From the NCBI GenBank assembly GCA_000434935.1, contig FR882209.1, forward strand, positions 1 through 32,596: a DNA stretch of 32,596 nucleotides. Reading direction: 5' to 3'. Below the pieces are notes generated by a model, which did not search any database, was not told where the DNA came from, and saw only the letters and a list, made by a program, of their open reading frames with translations. Position numbers and translations under genes: made by a program. Origin of the DNA: Bacteroides sp. CAG:709 (GTDB lineage Bacteria; Bacteroidota; Bacteroidia; Bacteroidales; UBA932). Of this stretch, positions 1 to 7,200 are shown one piece after another (within the stretch, counting starts at the first letter, position 1; each line of letters begins with the position of its first letter).

Positions 1-114
1 TATAACTCATTGAAAATCAACGCTTCCAGAAACAAAGCGTGGCCGCGTCCCGACCGACAGGAAAATAGACCGAAAAAACTCGCAAAGATTACCAAGTAAT
101 TATTTAAGGATTAC

Positions 115-122
115 TATATTTG
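115..122 (+). promoter_or_regulatory. Bacteroidetes-type -7 promoter element
   Basis: TATATTTG matches the Bacteroidetes sigma-ABfr -7 consensus TAnnTTTG and ends 22 bases before the ATG of the ketopantoate-reductase-family gene at 145. No convincing -33 TTTG is seen about 20 bases upstream, so this rests on the -7 match and its position. The preceding 114 bases hold no gene I can support. Confidence 0.55.
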
Positions 123-144
123 CGGCGCTAAAAAGACGAACAAA

Positions 145-1149
145 ATGAGAGCAGCGATTTATGGCGCGGGTTCTTTGGGAACCATATTGGGCGCATTCAT
201 AACCAGGAAAGGCGGACAGATAGACCTGATAAATCATAACGAGAAACATGTCGCGGCACTGCGACGCAATGGCGCTGTCATTACCGGCACATTGCAATTC
301 ATGCAAGCCGTCAACGCCTTGACTGACAAGGAAATGACAGGAAAATATGACATCATTTTCCTGATGACCAAGCAGCAGGCTAACCGCGAGGTCGTGAGTT
401 TTCTGAAAGATTATCTGGCAGAAGACGGAGTCATAGTCACTATGCAGAACGGACTTCCGGAACCGCAGATAGCAGAAATCGTGGGAGAGAAAAGAGTGCT
501 CGGCTGCACAGTCGCGTGGGGAGCCACGATGACTGAACCGGGAGTATGCGAATTGACAAGTTCGCCGGACAGCCTTACATTTTCATTGGGCAGCATCTTC
601 AAGGAACGAGGCAACCATTTCGATGAAGTGAAGGCATTGCTGGAGATGATGGGTCCAGTGGAAGTGGATGAGAATTTCGTGGGCACACGCTGGAGCAAAC
701 TTCTTATAAACGCCTCATTCTCAGGCATGAGCGCAGTGCTCGGCTGTACTTTCGGCGAGGCTGCCGGAGACAAGGAGTCACGTCGGATTGTCCAGAAGCT
801 GATAAAGGAATGCATCGACGTTTGCGCTGCGTCGGACATCAGAATCGAGCCGATACAGGGCAAGGATGTGGTGAAACTGCTAGACTACCGCAATCCCATC
901 AAGAAAGCGATATCATTCTTCATTATCCCGATAGCCATCCGCAAGCATGCTGGATTGAAAGCCAGCATGTTGCAGGACATCGAGCGCGGCAAGAAGACAG
1001 AGGTGGACGCAATCAACGGCGCCGTTTGCTCACAAGGACGGAAGGTCAATGTGCCGACGCCGTGCAATGACAAGGTAGTGGAATTGATTCACCGCATCGA
1101 AAACGGCGAACTGACCCCCTGCCATGAAAATGTTCTTTTATTCAAATAG
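145..1149 (+). CDS. Ketopantoate reductase family protein (PanE/ApbA-like)
   Basis: NADPH-dependent reductase family of cytosolic enzymes; the type member converts 2-dehydropantoate to pantoate in pantothenate/CoA synthesis. The 334-residue length fits the family. Residues 7-12 (GAGSLG) form the N-terminal Rossmann dinucleotide loop, followed by LMTK near 73-76 and MQNG at 100-103 (family Asn at 102). The C-terminal helical domain has WSKLLIN with candidate catalytic Lys185, Ser274 in KASML, and KKTEVDAING with candidate catalytic Glu286, the usual E. coli PanE constellation. The ATG at 145 places the Rossmann glycines directly at the N-terminus. It stands alone; the next gene lies on the other strand beyond a repeat-bearing gap. 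Family membership is clear, but other 2-ketoacid or amino-acid substrates are possible for this broad family, so I do not assign panE. Confidence 0.85.
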   Translation: MRAAIYGAGSLGTILGAFITRKGGQIDLINHNEKHVAALRRNGAVITGTLQFMQAVNALTDKEMTGKYDIIFLMTKQQANREVVSFLKDYLAEDGVIVTMQNGLPEPQIAEIVGEKRVLGCTVAWGATMTEPGVCELTSSPDSLTFSLGSIFKERGNHFDEVKALLEMMGPVEVDENFVGTRWSKLLINASFSGMSAVLGCTFGEAAGDKESRRIVQKLIKECIDVCAASDIRIEPIQGKDVVKLLDYRNPIKKAISFFIIPIAIRKHAGLKASMLQDIERGKKTEVDAINGAVCSQGRKVNVPTPCNDKVVELIHRIENGELTPCHENVLLFK

Positions 1150-1157
1150 TTTCGCAC

Positions 1158-1176
1158 ATGACAGCACTCGCGAAAC
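1158..1176 (+). repeat. 19 bp direct repeat, copy 1
   Basis: ATGACAGCACTCGCGAAAC occurs here and again, identical, at 1302-1320. The two copies bracket 125 bases that contain the intergenic repeat at 1185-1261. This copy begins 9 bases after the stop of the ketopantoate-reductase-family gene. It could be a duplication made when the intervening sequence was gained, or part of a larger repeat unit. Confidence 0.85.
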
Positions 1177-1184
1177 ACCGCGCA

Positions 1185-1261
1185 TAGAGCCCGGCAGGAC
1201 GATGGTAAGTCCCTTTCCCCGAGGGGAGGGATTTAGGGTGGGGGTAACGTAGTAAAAGCGC
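1185..1261 (-). repeat. Dispersed ~76 bp intergenic repeat, copy A
   Basis: The reverse complement of this stretch aligns along its whole length with 3055-3129. Shared blocks in order: GCGCTTTTA, ACGTTACCC, CCCTAAATCCCTCCCCTCGG, GGGACTTA and CCGGGCTCTA. The central part is self-complementary (TCCCT/CCCC against GGGG/AGGGA) and can fold into a G/C-rich hairpin. A further 8 bp inverted pair, GTGGGGGT (1238-1245) and ACCCCCAC (1273-1280), straddles its edge. It lies between a + gene and a - gene that converge here, so it may also serve as a transcript-end structure. No coding frame is supported. Confidence 0.85.
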
Positions 1262-1301
1262 GAGGGCCTGAAACCCCCACACTACTATAGACGTCATTAT
1301 A

Positions 1302-1320
1302 ATGACAGCACTCGCGAAAC
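1302..1320 (+). repeat. 19 bp direct repeat, copy 2
   Basis: Identical to 1158-1176. It ends 12 bases from the stop codon of the FAD-dependent oxidoreductase, so the two copies bracket the repeat element between the two convergent genes. Confidence 0.85.
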
Positions 1321-1332
1321 TCGCATTAAACA

Positions 1333-2979
1333 TTAAAACAACTTCGCAGCAGCTACCGCGCAATTGATACCGTCGATGGCTGATGATACGATACCGCCGG
1401 AGTAACCTGCGCCTTCTCCACATGGGAAGAGGCCGGGAACCTGAGGGCATTGGAAATCATCGCCCCGGACGATGCGTACAGGAGATGAAGTACGGGATTC
1501 CACGCCGAGCAGGAGGGCATCCTCGGTGTAATAACCGCGCATCTTGTTGTTGATCAGAGGGAATGCCTTCTGGAGACGGGATGACACACATTCAGGAAGA
1601 AGCTCGTACAACGGAGCTGACACTACGCCCGGACGATATGACGTTTCAGGAAGATCCTCGGACATCTGCTCCTCACAGAAATCCACCATACGCTGAGCAG
1701 GAGCGCAAAGCTTGTTCACCACGCCGTTTTCATCTGCTTCGGCATGTTCCGCAGCATAGTCGAACATCTTCTTCTCCACATCGTGCTGGAAATTCAGGAG
1801 AGAGAAAACACCATCCTTCTTATACTCTTCCGGAACATCATCCGGTTCGATAGACACTACGACACCGGCATTGGCCCACTTGGAATTGCGCGCAGAATTG
1901 GACATGCCGTTGAGCACCGTATAGCCGTCCTCGGTGGAAGAAGGCACGAGGATACCGCCAGGGCACATGCAGAAGGAGAACACTCCCCTGTCGTCAACCT
2001 GCTCCACGAATGAATACTCGGCAGCCGGGAAGCCAGGTTCCCACTGGCCGCGATAACGGATCTTGTTGATAAGCGCCTGCGGATGCTCCACACGGACACC
2101 CATTGCAAAACCCTTTGCCTGAAGTTCGCAGCCCTTGCCCTGGAGCATTTCGTAAACGTCGCGGGCAGAATGACCGGTCGCCAAAATAACGGCTTTCGCC
2201 TTGTATGTCAATGTCTTATTGTCATTCTTTTCATCGATGGCAGTAACGGTGATGACGCCGTCTTCAGCCCTTTCGATATCAGAAACCCTGTTTTGGAAAT
2301 GATATTCTCCGCCATGTTCAATGATACATTCGCGGATGTTGCTGACAAGTCTCGGAAGCTTGTCGGTTCCGATATGCGGATGCGCATCCACGATAATGGA
2401 CGGGTCTGCTCCAAAATTCACGAACTGATAGAGGACCTCGCGGTTGTCGCCACGCTTGGAAGAACGTGTAAAGAGCTTGCCGTCAGAGAATGTGCCTGCT
2501 CCACCCTCGCCATAGCAATAGTTGGAATCAGGGTTCACGACACCCGTGCGTGAAAGCTTCGCAATGTCCGGTTTTCTTCCGCTTACATCCTTTCCGCGCT
2601 CCAGCACGACAGGCTTGAGCCCCAATGTCAGGAGTTTCAATGCAGCGAACATTCCGGCAGGACCAGATCCTACCACAATGACAGGTTCTGCATTATGAAC
2701 ATCCTGATACTCAGGAAGTTTATATTCCTCATAAGGCTCATCCTTCTTGTAAGCCTCCACTCTGTAGCGCATCGTGACATCACCCCTGGCATCGATGGAA
2801 CGATGCACGATATGACAATGTGCATCAGCATTGACCATTGTCGGCTGGTATGACTTGGTCGGGTCAATGACATTGATCACGGCGTTAGGTCTGAGGTGCA
2901 GGGCTTCGGCCGCTGCCATCCTGATATCATCCAATCTTGGTTCACGTCCCATCCTGCAGGACACTTCAAATTCTATCAT
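1333..2979 (-). CDS. NAD(P)/FAD-dependent oxidoreductase (COG2509-type)
   Basis: Large flavoprotein of 548 residues, resembling the uncharacterised FAD-dependent dehydrogenases of the COG2509 type. An N-terminal domain of about 95 residues precedes the FAD-binding Rossmann loop GSGPAGM at 104-110. It continues with LERG (126-129), YGEGGAGTFSDGKL (156-169) and ATGHSARDVYEML, a typical second nucleotide-proximal motif. The C-terminus ends in a conserved FAD-closing segment, CGEGAGYSGG and SSAIDGINCA, near 524-542. No signal peptide or membrane segment is visible, so it is probably cytosolic. The substrate is not evident. The ATG at 2979 is the only sensible start; upstream, TTATTTTG (3013-3020, minus sense) is a one-mismatch -7 candidate. 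The gene is monocistronic and flanked on both sides by inverted copies of one intergenic repeat. Confidence 0.85.
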   Translation of the reverse strand: MIEFEVSCRMGREPRLDDIRMAAAEALHLRPNAVINVIDPTKSYQPTMVNADAHCHIVHRSIDARGDVTMRYRVEAYKKDEPYEEYKLPEYQDVHNAEPVIVVGSGPAGMFAALKLLTLGLKPVVLERGKDVSGRKPDIAKLSRTGVVNPDSNYCYGEGGAGTFSDGKLFTRSSKRGDNREVLYQFVNFGADPSIIVDAHPHIGTDKLPRLVSNIRECIIEHGGEYHFQNRVSDIERAEDGVITVTAIDEKNDNKTLTYKAKAVILATGHSARDVYEMLQGKGCELQAKGFAMGVRVEHPQALINKIRYRGQWEPGFPAAEYSFVEQVDDRGVFSFCMCPGGILVPSSTEDGYTVLNGMSNSARNSKWANAGVVVSIEPDDVPEEYKKDGVFSLLNFQHDVEKKMFDYAAEHAEADENGVVNKLCAPAQRMVDFCEEQMSEDLPETSYRPGVVSAPLYELLPECVSSRLQKAFPLINNKMRGYYTEDALLLGVESRTSSPVRIVRGDDFQCPQVPGLFPCGEGAGYSGGIVSSAIDGINCAVAAAKLF

Positions 2980-3054
2980 ATATTAACTATTCTAACAACT
3001 TACTGAGTTTTTCAAAATAACGAGGGTGTCAATGTTCGAAGGTTACGACCCAAC

Positions 3055-3129
3055 GCGCTTTTATCACGTTACCCTCTCCCTAAATCCCTCCCCTCGGGGT
3101 AGGGACTTATTTCGCCCTCCCGGGCTCTA
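3055..3129 (+). repeat. Dispersed ~76 bp intergenic repeat, copy B
   Basis: Second copy of the element at 1185-1261, in opposite orientation. The conserved core CCCTAAATCCCTCCCCTCGG is at 3079-3098 and the copy ends in CCGGGCTCTA (3120-3129), four bases before the tsaD stop codon. It lies in the 154-base gap between the FAD oxidoreductase start and the tsaD 3' end. Confidence 0.85.
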
Positions 3130-3133
3130 AATA

Positions 3134-4162
3134 TTAAAAATCCGCGATGCGGGAAACGGGGGCGACATCGAGCGGAGTGCGTTCACCGGCGAGGTAGTGA
3201 TAGTAGCCGGCTATGGCAATCATGGCGGCATTGTCCGTAGTGAACTTGAACTCAGGCAGATACGTGTTCCAGCCACGCTTCTTGCCCTCCTCCTCGATAC
3301 GGTTTCGCAATCCGCTGTTCGCAGACACGCCGCCTCCGATTGTTATCTCCTTGATACCGGTCTGCTTGGCAGCCTTTATCAATTTATCCAACAATATGTC
3401 TATCAATGCTTTCTGGAAACTTGCACAGATATCTTCCTTGTTCTTCTCCATGAACTCCGGATCCTTGGCCATCTCATCCCTCACGAAATAAAGCAGGGAT
3501 GTCTTGATACCGCTGAAACTGTAGTCCAGACCCGGAATATGCGGTTTGGCGAACTTGAACCGTTCAGGATTGCCTAGTTTCGCGAGCTTGTCTATCACAG
3601 GCCCGCCCGGATATCCGAGCCCCATCATTTTCGAACACTTGTCGAAAGCCTCGCCCACAGCATCATCTATCGTCTGGCCCAAAATCTCATAATCCAGAGG
3701 GCCGTTCACCTTTACAATCTGAGAATTCCCTCCTGAAACCAGAAGGCAGAGATACGGGAACTCCGGATGATGATTCTCCTTGTCATACTGCTTCACGAAA
3801 TCCGCAAGTATATGACCTTGAAGATGATTGACCATGATTACAGGTATCCCGAGAGAAACGCCGAGAGCCTTGGCGAAAGAAGTTCCGACCAGGAGCGAAC
3901 CGAGAAGGCCCGGCCCTCTGGTAAATGCAATCGCCGTGAGCTCCTCAGGCTTCACGCCCGCCTTCTCCAGCGCCTGGCTGACAACAGGAACAATGTTCTG
4001 CTCGTGCGCCCTGGATGCAAGTTCCGGCACGACCCCGCCGTAATCCTTGTGAACCTGCTGGCTGGCAATGACATTGGACAGAAGATATCCGTCCCGTATA
4101 ACAGCTGCGGAAGTGTCATCGCACGATGACTCTATTCCGAGAATGATGTCTGAATGTTCCAT
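3134..4162 (-). CDS. tsaD: tRNA N6-threonylcarbamoyladenosine transferase TsaD
   Basis: Transfers the threonylcarbamoyl group from TC-AMP to A37 of ANN-reading tRNAs (t6A synthesis), together with TsaB/TsaE. I use the ATG at 4162, giving 342 residues, because the family's N-terminal strand IILGIESSCDDTSAA follows at once; an in-frame TTG at 4195 would add 11 residues and overlap the promoter. Family motifs: ESSCDDT at 11-17, TRGPGLLGSLLVG at 81-93, the metal-binding pair NHLQGH with His113 and His117, SGGNSQ, the glycine-rich GGGVSANSGLR, and TTDNAAMIA near the C-terminus carrying the metal-binding Asp. It is divergent from tamB. mtaB, about 5.4 kb away, acts on the t6A product. Confidence 0.96.
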   Translation of the reverse strand: MEHSDIILGIESSCDDTSAAVIRDGYLLSNVIASQQVHKDYGGVVPELASRAHEQNIVPVVSQALEKAGVKPEELTAIAFTRGPGLLGSLLVGTSFAKALGVSLGIPVIMVNHLQGHILADFVKQYDKENHHPEFPYLCLLVSGGNSQIVKVNGPLDYEILGQTIDDAVGEAFDKCSKMMGLGYPGGPVIDKLAKLGNPERFKFAKPHIPGLDYSFSGIKTSLLYFVRDEMAKDPEFMEKNKEDICASFQKALIDILLDKLIKAAKQTGIKEITIGGGVSANSGLRNRIEEEGKKRGWNTYLPEFKFTTDNAAMIAIAGYYHYLAGERTPLDVAPVSRIADF

Positions 4163-4192
4163 GTGTCTTTCAAAAAACTCCAATCTGAACCG

Positions 4193-4200
4193 CAAAGGTA
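4193..4200 (-). promoter_or_regulatory. -7 promoter element for tsaD
   Basis: On the minus strand this reads TACCTTTG, an exact TAnnTTTG match, 30 bases ahead of the tsaD ATG. It is divergent from the tamB -7 element at 4224-4231. No clear -33 TTTG is seen. Confidence 0.6.
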
Positions 4201-4223
4201 ATATAATTTAGAGATATTTTATG

Positions 4224-4231
4224 TAAGTTTG
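4224..4231 (+). promoter_or_regulatory. -7 promoter element for tamB
   Basis: TAAGTTTG matches TAnnTTTG exactly and sits 15 bases before the in-frame ATA at 4247. A transcript starting a few bases after it would have a leader of about 10 bases to 4247, or about 70 to the first GTG at 4310. Confidence 0.5.
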
Positions 4232-4246
4232 TAAGATAATATAAGT

Positions 4247-7200
4247 ATAAAAAAAGGACAGGTCGGTATCAGGAAGACAGTAAAAATATTATATCTGCTG
4301 ATAGTTGTCGTGACGGCACTCATTGTCGCTGCGCTTATTGCCGTGCAATCCCCTAAAGTCCAGACCTTCCTTGCGGAAAAGGCACTGCACTCCCTGGAAA
4401 ACAGCATTGACGGAAGAATAAGCATCGGAAAAATCCATATCGACCCATTCAAAGCAGTAGTAATCAAAGATTTGGCCGTCATTGACAATCACCCTTACAG
4501 GGACTCGGCCGGCATGATGGCGACAGACACGCTTTTCCGCGCGAGGTACGTTTCCGCCACATTCGGCATAAAGACATTGATAAACGACGGCAGCATCAGC
4601 CTCTCCACAGCGAAAGTGACTGACGGACTTTTCTTCCTGGTAATCGAGCCGGGAGACAGCACGGCAGCGGACACTTCGGGCACCATCAACCTGAAACGGA
4701 TTTTCCGACTCGGCAACGGCAACAAGGAAAAGGAGAAAAACGACAAGGAAATTTTCTCCATCTCGGACGTAGAACTGGACGGCATGGCATTCAGGATGAG
4801 GAACTTCCGTAAAGACGCCACGCAATACGCCAGCGACGAAATGAACTGGTTCGATCTCGATGTGGAAGACATCAAACTGAAAGGCAGGAATTTAAGGCTG
4901 AAAGGAGGCGTGATGTCCGGAAACTGCGACAGATTGTCGTTCAGGGAGAAAAGCGGATTCGTCTGCCACCTCATGTCGGGAAGCGCCAAGGTCGGCAACG
5001 GCAAGACCATCGTCGACAATCTCCGCATCATAGACAACTGGTCGGACATTGACATCCCGAGCCTGAAAATGACCTACAAGGACACGGATGCCTGGTCAGA
5101 CTTCATAAATGCAGTACGGCTCCAGGGTGACATCCGCCCGAGCATGGTGAGCATGAACACATTGGGATACTTCGCTCCGGCGCTCAAACGGTTCCGCATG
5201 ACGGCAAGCCTGAACGGGCACGTCGAAGGCTATATCAATGACCTGCACCTGAAAAACATAAAATTCGAGTCCGCTGACGTCGAAGGTTTCACCAAATGGG
5301 ACAATGCCCATGGACGCGGCATTTCCGGCGACCTCAGCGGTTCCATCATCGGCCTGCCGGATTCACAGGGCATGCTGCTGGAAGCGGATGTCAGGAAAAT
5401 CCGTTTCTCATCCCGAGGCCTGGAGCGCTTCATCAAGGGCTGGGCACCTGACGCCGCATTGAAAATCAGTAACTTATGTAAAGGCGAGACAGCCACGTTC
5501 ACTGGACGCATGAGAGGACCGCTGAACAGGCTTTCGGTACGCGGTTCCATTCACAGCGGCTTCGGAAAAGTCACCGCCGACATCGGAATCAGAAATATCA
5601 TTGACAAGTACAGACCGATGGAAATCGGAGGACAGATTTCCACTGAAGGCTTGGAAATCAACAAGATAGTCGACAACATCCCCGTAGGGAAATGCACCAT
5701 GCGTTCCGGTCTTTCCGCCACGCTCGGCAAAAACGGCCCGGAAATGACCATCGACTCCCTCAAGGTGGACCATCTGGAGGTGCTGAACTACGGATATACT
5801 GGAATTGCCGCCGCCGGAACATTCAGTCAGGATGCGTTCAACGGACGTATCGTATGCAGCGACCCGAACCTGAACTTCCTCTTCCAGGGAATATTCTCAT
5901 TGTCATCAAAGACGCAAAACGCTCTGTATCAATTCTATGCAAATCTCGGATACGCAGATCTGCATGCCTTGAACATTGACAAGCGAGGAACTTCCAGAAT
6001 CAGTCTGACGACACAGGCAAACTTCACGCGCGTAAGCGGCGAAGAGATTCTGGGCAACATCAACGTGAATGGCATTGTCCTCGAAGACGAGCACGGCAGA
6101 CACAATGTCGGCGACATCGAGATTTCGTCATACGCGAACAATGACCTGAACCGCGTGAAATTCAAGTCCGGATTCGCGGACGGCACATATTCCGGCACCC
6201 GGTTCTTCAAGAGTTTCATCAATGACATCAAGACAGTCGCGACAAGCGGGTCCCTGCCTTCATTGCGCCTGGGAAGCGGGAATTGGGACAGGAACAAATA
6301 CGATGCATCCATACGTTTCCATGACACCAAGGACATCATGTCGTTCTTCGCACCAGGCGTCTACATCGCCGACAGCACGGCATTGAACCTCAGCATCGCG
6401 CGTGACGGAAACCTTAAAGCGAGCCTGACGTCCGGACGTATTGCCTTCAAGGACAAATACTTGAAAGGCATTGACCTGAAACTTGGGAATCCTGACGGCA
6501 GCATTGAAGGAACATTGAAAGCGGACGAGATGAAGTTCGCGCCGATGCTCGTGAAGTCGGGCAAGGTCAATGTTTACGCGAAGAAGGATTCCATAGGGGC
6601 AAGATTCAGTTATGACAATGCGACCGAACTCCAGAACCGCGGTGACCTGATCCTCAGGGGACGCATATATCGCGATGACAACGATTCATTGGCAATAAGC
6701 ACCAATTTCGACCCGTCATATATCTATCTGAAATCCAGACTGTGGAAAATCACATCGTCCAAGATGGATTTCTACAGCGGTGGCGCACAAATCGGGAACC
6801 TGCGGCTCACGGGAGACGACCAGGAGATAAGGCTGAACGGCGGATACTCCGCCACAGAGAACGACACCCTCAGGCTGAACATGGAGAAATTCGACATTTC
6901 CATGGCCAATGCTTTCTCGAATCAGGAATTGGGACTGGAAGGCCGGATGACCGGACAGGCGATGCTGATATCACGCACGGACGACCAGGCGGGAGTCCTC
7001 ATGCGTCTGCAGAGCGACTCCACCATGTTCGGAGGCCACCGGGCCGGCACCGTGAAGGTCGCTTGCGTATGGGATGACGAGGGCAAAAAGTTCAATTTCC
7101 TGTGCCGCAATTCATTGGACGGAGTACAGACGCTGGATGCTTCGGGGCATTTCTTCCCCAAGCAGAAAACATTGGACGGCAACCTGTCGCTCAACGGACT

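Noticed and set aside
1..144. Start of a minus-strand gene at position 10 (ATG on the complement)
   Set aside because: Only three codons are visible and no promoter-like TAnnTTTG faces that way, so it cannot be supported.
1158..1320. Insertion sequence between the direct repeats
   Set aside because: Only 125 bases lie between them, with no transposase; at most a non-autonomous element, so recorded as repeats.
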